Assembly (NCBI RefSeq): GCF_015223435.1
Contig: NZ_VHKO01000011.1
Span: 16,829 to 80,828 of the forward strand
Direction: 5' to 3'
Source: Vibrio hibernica
GTDB taxonomy: Bacteria; Pseudomonadota; Gammaproteobacteria; Enterobacterales; Vibrionaceae
DNA length: 64,000 nt
Within the stretch, counting starts at the first letter, position 1; each line of letters starts with the position of its first letter. Of this stretch, positions 8,981 through 18,671 are shown piece by piece. Under the pieces are notes generated by a model. It was not told where the DNA came from. It worked only from the letters and a program-made list of their open reading frames with translations, and did not search any database. The position numbers and the translations under genes were made by a program.

Positions 8981-11095
8981 ATGCAGGCCACAATTTTATC
9001 TTCCTTATCTCTAACCTCACTTTCTGGCGTTGGCGCAAAAGTAGCGGAAAAACTCAGTAAAATTGGGCTGAATACCATTCAAGATCTGCTGTTTCATCTT
9101 CCGTTGCGTTATGAAGATCGCACTCGTATTTACCCAATGCCCCAATTGCATGCGGGATTATTTGCTGCCGTTCAAGGTAAAGTCATGCATTGCGACACCC
9201 ATTTCGGGCGTCGTAAAATGCTGACAGTTAAAATCAGTGATGGTAATGGCACAGTTACGTTGCGCTTCTTCAATTTTAATGCGGGTATGAAAAACAGCTT
9301 TGCAGAAGGTCGCCTGCTTTATGCTTATGGTGAAATAAAGCGTGGTGGCATCGGGCTTGAAATCATGCATCCAGATTATCACTTCATCACAGGTGAAGAT
9401 GGCCCTGAGCTTGAGCAAACCTTGACTCCAATTTATCCCACCACCGAAGGTCTTCGCCAAACCACCTTAAAAAATCTCACCGACCAAGCATTAGATCTGC
9501 TTGATAAAGCCGCCGTGAGTGAACTGCTACCCAATGGTTTATACGATCATCAAATCAGCTTAAATCAAGCGCTGCATATTATTCATCGTCCGCATCCTAG
9601 TTTGAATATGCAAGAGTTTGAGCAAGGTAAGCATCCCGCTCAACGTCGCTTAATCATGGAAGAATTATTGGCGCAGAATTTGTCCATGTTAGATCTTCGT
9701 AGCCAAGGACAACAAGAAGCAGCATTGCCACTTACCTGCTTTGGGACACTCAAACAACAATTACTCGCCACCCTGCCTTTTTCCCCAACCAATGCACAAG
9801 CGCGCGTGGTGCAAGAGATCGAAAGTGATTTATTCAAACCTCATCCAATGATGCGTTTAGTACAAGGCGATGTTGGTTCAGGTAAAACCTTAGTTGCAGT
9901 ATTAGCAGCAACGCATGCATTGGAACAAGGTTATCAAGTGGCATTAATGGCTCCCACCGAATTACTGGCAGAACAGCATGCGATTAACTTTGCGCAGTGG
10001 TTAGAGCCTCTCGGCATCAAAGTTGGCTGGCTAGCAGGTAGAATAAAAGGTAAAGCTAAGCAAACACAGTTGGATGCGATTAAGTCTGGCGAAGCAAAAA
10101 TGGTGGTTGGTACTCATGCCCTATTTCAAGAGCAGGTCGAGTTTGATCATTTAGCCTTAGTGATCATCGATGAACAACATCGATTTGGTGTCCACCAGCG
10201 ATTAGAACTACGTGAAAAAGGCAAAAAACATATCGGTGATAATCAGACTGCCAGTTATCCACATCAATTAATTATGACGGCGACACCGATTCCAAGAACG
10301 CTAGCCATGACAGCCTATGCCGATCTTGAAACCTCGGTAATTGACGAGCTTCCACCAGGGCGAACGCCTATTCAAACAGTGGCGATTGCCGATACTCGCC
10401 GCCAAGATATTGTAGAACGAGTCCGCTTAGCCTGCGGCTCGGTCGCGGATGGAAAAGAAGGCAAGCAAGCGTATTGGGTGTGCACTTTAATTGATGAATC
10501 TGAAGTATTAGAAGCGCAAGCGGCCGCTGACACGGCCAAAGAATTGCAACGTCAATTGCCTGAGTTAAACATTGGTTTAGTACATGGACGGATGAAGCCA
10601 GCCGAAAAACAGCGGGTTATGCAGCAGTTCAAACAAGGCGAGTTACAGTTATTAGTCGCGACCACCGTGATTGAAGTAGGCGTGGATGTACCCAATGCCA
10701 GCTTGATGATCATCGAAAACCCAGAACGTTTAGGATTATCTCAATTACACCAATTACGTGGCCGTGTAGGTCGCGGATCAGTAGCAAGCCATTGTGTATT
10801 GCTTTATCACGCACCATTATCGAAAACCGCCCAAAAACGTTTAGGTGTACTGCGCGAAAGCAATGATGGTTTTGTGATCGCGCAAAAAGACTTAGAGATT
10901 CGAGGCCCCGGAGAAGTGCTTGGCACCAAACAAACGGGAGTAGCGGATTTTAAAATTGCCGATCTCATGCGAGACCAATACTTGATCCCCGAAGTACAAC
11001 GCATCGCACGTCATATTCACCAACAATACCCCCAAAATGCTAAGGCGATTATTGCAAGATGGCTTGGCGATCGGGATATTTATGTTAAGGCTTAA
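8981..11095 (+). CDS. recG: ATP-dependent DNA helicase RecG
   Basis: RecG reverses stalled replication forks and branch-migrates Holliday junctions. The 704-residue product has the N-terminal wedge/OB region (residues about 1-180, starting with the helix-hairpin-helix-like LTSLSGVGAKVAEKLSKIGL), then superfamily 2 helicase motifs: QGDVGSGKTLVA (Walker A), IIDEQHRFG (DEQH), MTATPIPRTLAMT, LVHGRMKPAEK, and QLRGRVGRG. The C-terminal region has the RecG-specific ESNDGFVIAQKDLEIRGPGEVLGT. E. coli RecG is 693 aa. The gene stands alone here, bordered on both sides by copies of the double-hairpin repeat. Confidence 0.97.
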   Translation: MQATILSSLSLTSLSGVGAKVAEKLSKIGLNTIQDLLFHLPLRYEDRTRIYPMPQLHAGLFAAVQGKVMHCDTHFGRRKMLTVKISDGNGTVTLRFFNFNAGMKNSFAEGRLLYAYGEIKRGGIGLEIMHPDYHFITGEDGPELEQTLTPIYPTTEGLRQTTLKNLTDQALDLLDKAAVSELLPNGLYDHQISLNQALHIIHRPHPSLNMQEFEQGKHPAQRRLIMEELLAQNLSMLDLRSQGQQEAALPLTCFGTLKQQLLATLPFSPTNAQARVVQEIESDLFKPHPMMRLVQGDVGSGKTLVAVLAATHALEQGYQVALMAPTELLAEQHAINFAQWLEPLGIKVGWLAGRIKGKAKQTQLDAIKSGEAKMVVGTHALFQEQVEFDHLALVIIDEQHRFGVHQRLELREKGKKHIGDNQTASYPHQLIMTATPIPRTLAMTAYADLETSVIDELPPGRTPIQTVAIADTRRQDIVERVRLACGSVADGKEGKQAYWVCTLIDESEVLEAQAAADTAKELQRQLPELNIGLVHGRMKPAEKQRVMQQFKQGELQLLVATTVIEVGVDVPNASLMIIENPERLGLSQLHQLRGRVGRGSVASHCVLLYHAPLSKTAQKRLGVLRESNDGFVIAQKDLEIRGPGEVLGTKQTGVADFKIADLMRDQYLIPEVQRIARHIHQQYPQNAKAIIARWLGDRDIYVKA

Positions 11096-11181
11096 GTAAC
11101 GCTCACCATTCTACAATTAAGCTTAAACTCCACTATTTCAAAGAAGAACCAAACACCAACACTCCAAAAAATTTAGTATTG

Positions 11182-11292
11182 ATCATCGTAAAGGCGAAGC
11201 ACGAGCGATTTGGGATCTGCTGCAATACGTCGAAATTCTAATTGCAGCAAGAGATCCTAAACTGCACTCGTTCGTCATTTTTCAGGACAACG
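11182..11292. repeat. degenerate copy of the double-hairpin element, copy C
   Basis: About 111 bp between recG and the permease keep the plan of copies A and B but with decayed stems. TTTGGGAT (11209-11216) has lost most of its partner, and ATCCTAAA pairs imperfectly with TTCAGGAC. The centre contains GCTGCAAT...ATTGCAGC, an extra inverted repeat. Loop words such as AAGCACGAGC and CACTCGTTCGTC are recognisable. It looks like an older member of the family. Confidence 0.6.
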
Positions 11293-11319
11293 CACTTGAT
11301 ATCAGATCTAGTTACCCAC

Positions 11320-11339
11320 AAAAGCAAACGTTTGCTTTT
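11320..11339. promoter_or_regulatory. PurR-type operator upstream of xanthine permease
   Basis: A perfect 20-bp palindrome has the core AAGCAAACGTTTGCTT (11322-11337). The PurR consensus is ANGCAAACGTTTNCNT, so this fits at every fixed position except one terminal-half base. It overlaps the -35 element of the downstream promoter, where a bound repressor would block RNA polymerase. Control of a purine transporter by PurR with hypoxanthine or guanine is the natural reading. Confidence 0.8.
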
Positions 11340-11359
11340 TGTTTGGAAATTCCTATAAT
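11332..11359 (+). promoter_or_regulatory. sigma-70 promoter of the xanthine permease gene
   Basis: TTGCTT (11332-11337) and a perfect TATAAT (11354-11359) are 16 nt apart. The -35 element lies within the PurR-like palindrome. The predicted leader is about 50 nt. Confidence 0.65.
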
Positions 11360-11415
11360 ACGCCACTTAATTTAACTGACTATTCAGTCAATACAAAGTG
11401 GAAGAAAAGAAGCCC

Positions 11416-12783
11416 ATGACCACGCCCAATACACCTCGTCCAACCGAATTAGTCTATCAACTCAACGAACGTCCACCACTGCCACAAACGTTATTTGCAG
11501 CCTTACAACACTTACTCGCCATGTTTGTTGCCGTGATCACGCCTTCTCTTATTATTTGCCAATCTTTGGGCGTACCAAGCGATCAAACCAATACCATTAT
11601 CAGCATGTCTTTATTTGCTTCGGGTATTTGCTCTTTTATTCAAATTCGAACTATTGGGCCTATTGGTTCTGGTCTATTATCGATCCAAGGCACCAGCTTT
11701 AACTTCCTCGGTCCAATCATCGGTGCTGGTTTATCACTCAAAGCCGGTGGCGCATCGATTGAAACCATGATGGCCGCTATTTTTGGTACCATTTTAGTCG
11801 CCTCTAGTGCTGAGATTTTACTTTCTCGCATTTTGCAGTACGCTCAAAAAATCATTACGCCATTAGTATCTGGCATTGTAGTGACGCTCATTGGCTTAAC
11901 CTTGATTCAAATTGGGTTGGTTTCCATTGGCGGCGGTTATGGCGCGATGGCCAACAATACTTTTGGTAGCTTAGATAACTTAGCTTTAGCGGGAATAGTA
12001 TTAGGCTTAATTGTTATATTAAACCGTGCTAAAAACCCATACTTACGCGTAGCATCCATTGTGATTGCCATGTTTGCGGGCTGTATTGCTGCCTACTTTA
12101 TGGGCATGTTAGATTTCAGCCAGCCCACTACACACAAAATGATTGCACTGCCGATCCCAATGCAGTTTGGCCTTGGTTTCGATTGGTCTTTGTTTATCCC
12201 ACTGGTTTTGATCTTTTTGATCACAGCGCTAGAAGCCATTGGTGATATTACCGCGACCTCTGAAGTATCAGGTGAACCAGTTGATGGTCCCATTTACCTA
12301 AAACGTATTAAAGGTGGTGTATTAGCCGATGGTTTGAACTCAGCGATTGCGGCTATATTTAACAGTTTTCCGAACTCAACCTTCAGCCAAAATAACGGCA
12401 TTATTCTGCTCACTGGCGTCGCCAGTCGCTATGTCGGTTATTTCATTTCCGCAATGTTGATTTTATTAGGCTTATTCCCCGGCGTGGCGAATTTTGTCCA
12501 ATTAATCCCTGAGCCAGTTTTGGGCGGAGCCACCATCGTAATGTTCGGCACTATAGCCGCGGCAGGTGTGCGCATTATTTCTCGGGTTGATCTTGATCGT
12601 CGCGCAATTTTAATCATGGCATTGTCTTTCTCAATGGGACTAGGTATTGCACAAAAACCAGAAATTTTGCAATTTATGCCCGATGTGATCAAAAGTATTT
12701 TCTCATCAGGTGTCTCTGCTGGCGGGATCACCGCTATATTGCTGAGCATGTTTTTGCCAGCAACCGATCATAAACAAGACTAA
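11416..12783 (+). CDS. xanP: xanthine/purine permease, NCS2 family
   Basis: This inner-membrane protein has a run of hydrophobic helices (12-14 expected for the fold) and the NCS2 signature [20 protein letters not shown] near two thirds of its length. QNNG with TGVASRYVG is the pattern of the xanthine transporters XanP and XanQ rather than of uracil permease UraA. XanP (YicE) also lies near recG in E. coli. I start it at the ATG at 11416 (455 residues), preceded by GAAGAAAAGAAG. A GTG six codons upstream is also possible. Import of xanthine with protons is inferred from the family. The PurR-like operator supports a purine substrate. Confidence 0.88.
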   Translation: MTTPNTPRPTELVYQLNERPPLPQTLFAALQHLLAMFVAVITPSLIICQSLGVPSDQTNTIISMSLFASGICSFIQIRTIGPIGSGLLSIQGTSFNFLGPIIGAGLSLKAGGASIETMMAAIFGTILVASSAEILLSRILQYAQKIITPLVSGIVVTLIGLTLIQIGLVSIGGGYGAMANNTFGSLDNLALAGIVLGLIVILNRAKNPYLRVASIVIAMFAGCIAAYFMGMLDFSQPTTHKMIALPIPMQFGLGFDWSLFIPLVLIFLITALEAIGDITATSEVSGEPVDGPIYLKRIKGGVLADGLNSAIAAIFNSFPNSTFSQNNGIILLTGVASRYVGYFISAMLILLGLFPGVANFVQLIPEPVLGGATIVMFGTIAAAGVRIISRVDLDRRAILIMALSFSMGLGIAQKPEILQFMPDVIKSIFSSGVSAGGITAILLSMFLPATDHKQD

Positions 12784-12800
12784 AAATTAGCATTCAAATT

Positions 12801-13290
12801 GACGGTAGGAGCTCCTGAACCACGTTCGTGCCTCACTATTCAGGATGACGGGAATTTAACTCGGTCATCCCAAAAGCGAGGTACGAGCTGTTTGGGATCT
12901 CCAATAAAATACTGATATTTTACTTGATGGTAGAAGATCCTGAGCCACGTTCGTACCTCACTATTTAGGATGATGGGGATTTAGCTCTGCCATCCCAAAA
13001 GTGAGGTACGAACTGTTTGGGATCTCCAATAAAATACTGATATTTTACTTGATGGAAGAAGATCCTGAACCACGTTCGTACCTCACTATTCAGGATGACG
13101 GGGATTTAGCTCTGTCATCCCAAAAGTGAGGTACGAGCTGTTTGGGATCTCCAACAACATGTTGAAATATTACTTGATGGTAGAAGATCCTGAACCACGT
13201 TCGTACCTCACTATTTAGGATGATGGGGATTTAGCTCTGCCATCCCAAAAATAAAGTACGAGCAATTTGGGATGACAATATTTTCATATC
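12801..13290. repeat. four-copy 125-bp tandem array of the double-hairpin element
   Basis: Units start at 12801, 12926, 13051 and 13176, an exact 125-bp period, with the last slightly short and diverged. Each unit has one hairpin with stem ATCCTGAA/TTCAGGAT and one with stem ATCCCAAA/TTTGGGAT. The halves are inverted copies of each other, sharing TCGTACCTCACT and its complement AGTGAGGTACGA in the loops. The array fills the gap between the convergent xanP and tex genes (12784-13314), in which I see no gene. Confidence 0.9.
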
Positions 13291-13314
13291 GCGCTTTTTA
13301 ATAACGAGTGAGAT

Positions 13315-15657
13315 CTACTTTTTCGCTTTGGCAAATGCCGCCGCAAACGCACCACCCATCGCCGCATTTTCAGCAGGTGCTGATGAGCGATTATTGCGTT
13401 GTGCTGTATTTTGAGATGGCTGATGACGAGTAGTTGAATTACGGTTATCAGGTTTCGCACCACGTTGACTATTCTGCTCACCCGGTTCATCCGTTAAACG
13501 CATCGTCAGTGCAATTCGTTTACGTTGGATATCCACTTCCATCACTTTTACTTTTACGATATCGCCCGCCTTCACCACTTCACGTGGATCGGCGACATAA
13601 CGATCGGTTAAAGCGGAAATATGAACCAAACCATCTTGATGCACACCAATATCGACAAATGCACCAAAGTTCGCCACATTCGACACTACGCCTTCTAATA
13701 TCATTCCTATTTCGAGATCTTTTACTTCTGTAACACCTTCAGCAAACGTAGCAGTTTTAAACTCAGGACGTGGATCTCGGCCTGGTTTATCCAGCTCTTT
13801 AATGATGTCAGTCACCGTTGGCAGCCCAAAGGTGTCGTCGGTGTAATCCATGGCGTGTAAGTTACGTAAGAAATCACTGTCGCCCATGATATTTTTTGCG
13901 GTTTTATCATTTTTCTCGGCAATAGCTTTGACCAAAGGATAAGCCTCTGGGTGAACCGACGAAGCATCCAATGGATTTTTACCGTTCATGATCCGTAGGA
14001 AACCAGCACATTGTTCAAACGCTTTTGGCCCTAAACGTGGGACTTTTTTAAGTGCCGTTCGTGCTTCAAACCGCCCTTGTTCATTACGATAATCGACAAT
14101 ATTTTGCGCCATTGCAGTTGAAAGCCCAGCCACGCGAGTCAACAATGCTGCTGAGGCCATATTGACATCCACACCAACCGCATTTACACAGTCTTCCACC
14201 ACCGCATCCAAACGCTTAGCCAGCATACTTTGACTAACATCATGTTGATATTGACCAACACCAATCGCTTTGGGATCTATTTTCACTAGCTCTGCTAATG
14301 GATCTTGCAGGCGGCGTGCAATTGACACCGCACCACGAATAGACACGTCCATATTCGGAAATTCTTTCGCTGCCAGTTCAGATGCTGAATACACCGAGGC
14401 ACCCGCTTCACTGACAATGATTTTTTGTACTTTTAAATTGCTGCGCTTAATAATATCCGCCACAAAAGTGTCAGTTTCACGCGAAGCGGTGCCATTACCA
14501 ATCGCAATCAAATCAACGTTATGTTGCTTGACTAGCTGTTCAATCACACGCGCCGATTGTTCAATCTTATTATGCGGTTGATGTGGGTAAATCGTATCGG
14601 TCGCCAGTACTTTTCCGGTTGCATCGACCACCGCAATTTTAGAACCAGTACGTAAACCAGGATCTAAACCTAGCGTTGCACGAGGGCCAGCAGGAGCCGC
14701 CATCAATAAATCTTTCAAGTTAGTGGCAAAGACTTCAATCGCATCAATCTCACCACGTTCTTTCATTGCGCCCATTAATTCAGTTTCAAGGTGCATGGAA
14801 ATCTTAATCCGCCATGCCCAACTGATCACCTGCTTTCGCCACATGTCCGAAGGCGATTGATTGAAGTGAACACGATAATGATCGGCAATAATAGTTTCAC
14901 AATACGAACCACGAACGCCTTCTTCTTGCGCAGGATCCGCATTCAAATTTAACTGTAAAAATCCTTCATTACGTCCACGCAACATGGCGAGTGCACGGTG
15001 AGATGGCACTCGGCTAATCATCTCATTATGCTCAAAGTAATCTTTAAACTTCTCACCTTCACGCTCTTTCCCTGTGATCACGCGCGATTGTAATTCAGCA
15101 TTTTTTTGCAAGTAAGTACGTACTTTTTCTAATAAATTGGCGTCTTCTGCCATGCGTTCCATGATGATCGCACGCGCACCATCCAGTGCAATTTTGGTAT
15201 CAGCAATCGAATCTTTAATATATTTCGCCGCTTCAATTTCAGGATCAAGCTGTGGGTTTGACCAAAGTGCATCGGCTAAAGGCTCAAGCCCAGCTTCAAT
15301 GGCAATTTGACCTTTAGTGCGGCGTTTAGGCTTATATGGCAGGTAAAGATCTTCAAGACGGGTTTTACTGTCAGTGGCTAGGATTTCTTTTTCAAGCTCA
15401 GGAGTCAGCTTTTCTTGATCGCGAATCGATTTAAGAATGGTTTGACGACGATCGTCTAATTCACGCAGGTAGCTTAACCGGCTATCAAGATTACGCAGCT
15501 GTGTGTCATCTAATCCACCCGTCACTTCTTTACGATAACGCGCAATAAATGGCACCGTATTGCCATCGTCAATCAAGGTTACGGTGGCCAGCACTTGTTC
15601 AAGTCGAACGTTAAGTTCTTGGGCGATAATCTTACAGATTTGATTCGGTTGGCTCAT
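13315..15657 (-). CDS. tex: Tex family transcription accessory protein (S1 RNA-binding)
   Basis: Tex is a conserved cytoplasmic nucleic-acid binding protein that influences transcription. The 780-residue product has the N-terminal helical region ([21 protein letters not shown] motif near residue 33), the YqgF/RuvC-like domain ([17 protein letters not shown] near 325), helix-hairpin-helix segments ([15 protein letters not shown] and [14 protein letters not shown]), and a C-terminal S1 domain ([20 protein letters not shown] near 655). It ends in a low-complexity Gln/Asn/Arg/Ala tail of about 60 residues. GAAGAG precedes the ATG. It is a single gene, convergent with xanP, with the tandem array between them. 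Confidence 0.95.
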   Translation of the reverse strand: MSQPNQICKIIAQELNVRLEQVLATVTLIDDGNTVPFIARYRKEVTGGLDDTQLRNLDSRLSYLRELDDRRQTILKSIRDQEKLTPELEKEILATDSKTRLEDLYLPYKPKRRTKGQIAIEAGLEPLADALWSNPQLDPEIEAAKYIKDSIADTKIALDGARAIIMERMAEDANLLEKVRTYLQKNAELQSRVITGKEREGEKFKDYFEHNEMISRVPSHRALAMLRGRNEGFLQLNLNADPAQEEGVRGSYCETIIADHYRVHFNQSPSDMWRKQVISWAWRIKISMHLETELMGAMKERGEIDAIEVFATNLKDLLMAAPAGPRATLGLDPGLRTGSKIAVVDATGKVLATDTIYPHQPHNKIEQSARVIEQLVKQHNVDLIAIGNGTASRETDTFVADIIKRSNLKVQKIIVSEAGASVYSASELAAKEFPNMDVSIRGAVSIARRLQDPLAELVKIDPKAIGVGQYQHDVSQSMLAKRLDAVVEDCVNAVGVDVNMASAALLTRVAGLSTAMAQNIVDYRNEQGRFEARTALKKVPRLGPKAFEQCAGFLRIMNGKNPLDASSVHPEAYPLVKAIAEKNDKTAKNIMGDSDFLRNLHAMDYTDDTFGLPTVTDIIKELDKPGRDPRPEFKTATFAEGVTEVKDLEIGMILEGVVSNVANFGAFVDIGVHQDGLVHISALTDRYVADPREVVKAGDIVKVKVMEVDIQRKRIALTMRLTDEPGEQNSQRGAKPDNRNSTTRHQPSQNTAQRNNRSSAPAENAAMGGAFAAAFAKAKK

Positions 15658-16024
15658 GGGATCTCTTCTTTATTTTTTACAATGCTTCCATCTATCGAGC
15701 ATTTTTTTAAGGCTAATTTATATGTATTAGTGACTATATTATCTCAAACTAATAGTCACTATAGAGAATCACTAAAATTAAATGATTAGATGCGGGATTC
15801 AAGACTGAATACGTCCATTTATATTTGGTCGCTCTGTGATTTTATATATGCATACTTAAGAGAACCTAAGCTTCCTTCTTATTTTTTCTTTTCATATATT
15901 ACAATTCTGAAAATATTATATTAGCACTTGGTCACATTTTGCAATGAACAACATTGAAATTAAGCCCCGATAACTCATTAATAACGGAGCTTAACTCCAC
16001 AAAGACAGGTGCATGGGACTAAAA
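15658..16024. other. AT-rich intergenic region between tex and nanM
   Basis: About 365 nt separate these divergent genes. The region must hold both promoters, but I find no clear -35/-10 pair, operator or hairpin. A half CRP-like motif, AAATGTGACC on the minus strand near 15930-15945, lacks a good second half. No coding frame is convincing. Confidence 0.5.
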
Positions 16025-17197
16025 ATGAATAAATTTATAAATGCGATAACATTAAAAAGCATAATATTACCTGTGACGAAAACTATATTATTTTTTTTAT
16101 ATCTGACTAATATAACTTACGCTGCAGTATTACCTGATATCCCGGTTCCCTTAAAGAATGGTACAGGCGCTATTGATAGTAACGGTGTAGTCTACGTCGG
16201 TTTAGGTTCTGCCGGCACGGCGTGGTACAAAATTGATCTCAAGAATAAAAATAAAATCTGGAAAGCTATTCAACCATTCCCAGGCGCAGCTCGTGAACAA
16301 TCGGTGTCTGTTTTCTTAAATGATGAGTTATATGTCTTTGGTGGTGTTGGGAAGATAAATGGTAATTCACCACTCCACGTTTTTAGTGATGTTTATAAGT
16401 ATTCCCCACAAAATAATACCTGGCAGCAAGTGAATACCATCGCGCCAATTGGGCTGACTGGCCATACTGGCATTAATTTGAATAACGACACTGTTCTCAT
16501 TACTGGTGGTGTAAATAAAAATATTTTCGATCAATACTTTCAAGATTTAGAATCAAATAAGAACAACAATATTGAAAAAGATAAAGTCATACATAACTAC
16601 TTTAATAAGCCAGCTAAAGATTACTTCTTCAATGATTCCATATTTATTTACAATTCAACGCAAAATAAATGGGAAAATGCTGGAACAGTGCCAGGTCTAG
16701 GTACCGCAGGTTCAGCTATAACGCTAAAAGACAATTATTTGACCATCATTAATGGCGAAATAAAACCGGGCCTACGGACAGATATTACTCATCATGCGGT
16801 ATGGAAAAACCATAAACTACAATGGCTTGCCGATAAACACTTACCTCCATTACAAGATAATAAATATCAAGAGGGATTGGCTGGAGCGTTTTCAGGATAC
16901 AGCAATGGCACTCTTCTGGTTGCCGGCGGTGCCAATTTTCCAGGAGCCACTGAAAATTATGCTAATGGAAAATACTACTCGCATGAAGGGATTAGCAAAA
17001 AATGGCGCAATGAAGTCTATGCTCTGATCGAGGGTCATTGGCAATTTATCGGCAATATGAAGCAAGCGATCGGCTATGGCATATCCATCACCTACGATGA
17101 AACGGTTTATCTTTTTGGCGGTGAAAATATGAAAGGTCAGCCAGTATCTTCGATCACCACACTCAAAATGTTTGATGGTAAATTAAAGATAGAATAA
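16025..17197 (+). CDS. nanM: N-acetylneuraminate epimerase, periplasmic Kelch protein
   Basis: NanM converts alpha- to beta-N-acetylneuraminate in the periplasm, speeding uptake of sialic acid released by sialidases. The product has a signal peptide (hydrophobic run to about residue 32, cleavage near ITYAA), then [29 protein letters not shown] and Kelch repeats with [35 protein letters not shown] and VYLFGGEN. The sequence follows E. coli NanM throughout, including PGLRTD and [13 protein letters not shown] prefer the ATG at 16025 (GGGAC six bases before) over one at 16013. No other nan gene is in the window, so its partners must be elsewhere. Confidence 0.9.
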   Translation: MNKFINAITLKSIILPVTKTILFFLYLTNITYAAVLPDIPVPLKNGTGAIDSNGVVYVGLGSAGTAWYKIDLKNKNKIWKAIQPFPGAAREQSVSVFLNDELYVFGGVGKINGNSPLHVFSDVYKYSPQNNTWQQVNTIAPIGLTGHTGINLNNDTVLITGGVNKNIFDQYFQDLESNKNNNIEKDKVIHNYFNKPAKDYFFNDSIFIYNSTQNKWENAGTVPGLGTAGSAITLKDNYLTIINGEIKPGLRTDITHHAVWKNHKLQWLADKHLPPLQDNKYQEGLAGAFSGYSNGTLLVAGGANFPGATENYANGKYYSHEGISKKWRNEVYALIEGHWQFIGNMKQAIGYGISITYDETVYLFGGENMKGQPVSSITTLKMFDGKLKIE

Positions 17198-17232
17198 ACC
17201 TCTACAACTTATGAAATAAGACCGATTTAAAT

Positions 17233-17287
17233 AGCCTCTGGCAATAAAGTGAACTAACACCTTAAAGCTTGAGGCTTATTTTTTAAT
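17233..17287 (+). terminator. possible terminator after nanM
   Basis: AGCCTC (17233-17238) and GAGGCT (17271-17276) can pair around a long 32-nt loop and are followed by TATTTTTTAA. The T-run is good but the loop is long, so this is a weak call. Confidence 0.4.
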
Positions 17288-17426
17288 CATTTTAGGGTTA
17301 AGGTTTAACAATCAAACTGAACATCCACGAGGGTAACAATAAGCTAAACCGCAGATTAAACCGATAATTCATGGCAATAAGGGCTATACCCCATTAAAAT
17401 GTGTCCATCATTTTTTGGAGAAACCA

Positions 17427-18671
17427 ATGGCGACTTACTCAACCCAAACACCATATTGCCTACCCAAAAGCACGTTATCGGCTCTATACTTGATCATATT
17501 TTTAGGCTCCGCTGGCTTTTTTATTACTATTCCAGCCTATGTGAATCTCTTTTTAACCGATCACTCTTTCGCTATTGCTCAGGCGATGTCACTGGAAGAT
17601 AGGCGCACCTTATTTGGTACCGTGATGTCTGCCGCGCCTTTTATCTCGATGTTTTTCACTCCTTTTATTGCTCGTTTTGCTGATCGTTACAGCCGTAAAG
17701 TGGTGATGGCAATCTGTTTGATCGTAGCGGCAATCGGCTTTGTCATGCCTGTTTATGCCATTATTGCCGGTTCAATTACACTATTGTTTGCCGGTAATAT
17801 GATTAATAGTTTAGGGTCTGCCAGCCAACCTATTGCTCAAGCAGTTTTAGCTGATAATAGTCAAGGGAAAACCAAAGCAACGTTAATGAGTTTTGTTGCT
17901 ATCGTCATGACCGCTGCCATGTCTTTTGGTCCTGCACTTGGTAGTAAGTTAACCGCCTTATATGGCCCACAAGCCCCTTTTTATGCCTGTTTATTGATTG
18001 CAATACTCTGCTTTCTTTTACTTCATGTCATTCGCCTACCTAAGCAAATCAAATTACAGCAAGAAAACCCATTTTCACTGGTTGCGCCTTTATCACGTAG
18101 CAAAAAAGGGTTGCTTCCATGCTTAGTCATCGTATTTTTGTGCCAATTTAGCTGGAGCTTATATTTCCAAAATATCTCATTTATCCTGCCGCAAAAATGG
18201 CAACTGGCCGTTGAAGGTGATTTTTACCAATACTTTATGTTGGCTATTGGTTCGGTCATGATTGCCTCTTTACTCTTTGTACCCCGTTTATTACTTTCAT
18301 GGATGCCACTATCTCGTGCATTAAGAGCAGTCTTAAGTGGTGCCGGCATTGGGATGATTTTCCTTGCCATCACACACACCCCGACCACTCATATTATGGC
18401 GATGATTTGGACATCCGTTATGGTCGCCTCCGCTTTTCCTCTGTACATTACTGCGTTGTCTGATCGAGCAAGTGATGCTGATCAAGGTTGGGCCATGGCG
18501 CTGTCTAGTGCGATGGTTGGTTTAGCGTGGACTCTAACAGGCTACCTCACCGCGATTCTCGTCAATGTGAATTTAATGCTTCCGACCTTTATTGCCGCCG
18601 CCGGTTATGCCATTGCTGTCATCTTGATCCCAAGTCAAACACAAGCTGGTTTACAAAAGGCGAAGGTATGA
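17427..18671 (+). CDS. MFS transporter of the multidrug/tetracycline efflux type
   Basis: The 414-residue inner-membrane protein shows about 12 hydrophobic helices and the MFS loop 2-3 motif in FTPFIARFADRYSRKVV, plus SFGPALGSKLTALYG, which resembles the motif C region of drug-proton antiporters. The ATG at 17427 has TTGGAG seven bases upstream. A TTG four codons earlier is part of that ribosome site. The stop overlaps the start of the next gene (ATGA), so the transporter and the M23-fold protein are translationally coupled. Substrate is unknown, and a link to the adjacent nanM is possible but has no direct support. Confidence 0.75.
   Translation: MATYSTQTPYCLPKSTLSALYLIIFLGSAGFFITIPAYVNLFLTDHSFAIAQAMSLEDRRTLFGTVMSAAPFISMFFTPFIARFADRYSRKVVMAICLIVAAIGFVMPVYAIIAGSITLLFAGNMINSLGSASQPIAQAVLADNSQGKTKATLMSFVAIVMTAAMSFGPALGSKLTALYGPQAPFYACLLIAILCFLLLHVIRLPKQIKLQQENPFSLVAPLSRSKKGLLPCLVIVFLCQFSWSLYFQNISFILPQKWQLAVEGDFYQYFMLAIGSVMIASLLFVPRLLLSWMPLSRALRAVLSGAGIGMIFLAITHTPTTHIMAMIWTSVMVASAFPLYITALSDRASDADQGWAMALSSAMVGLAWTLTGYLTAILVNVNLMLPTFIAAAGYAIAVILIPSQTQAGLQKAKV

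Noticed and set aside
12801..13290. CRISPR array
   Set aside because: The whole 125-bp period is repeated, with no unique spacers between short direct repeats, and no cas genes are present.
12801..13290. Integron attC (VCR) cassette array
   Set aside because: No cassette genes and no attC-type core sites are seen. The units are hairpins without coding content and no integrase is in the window.
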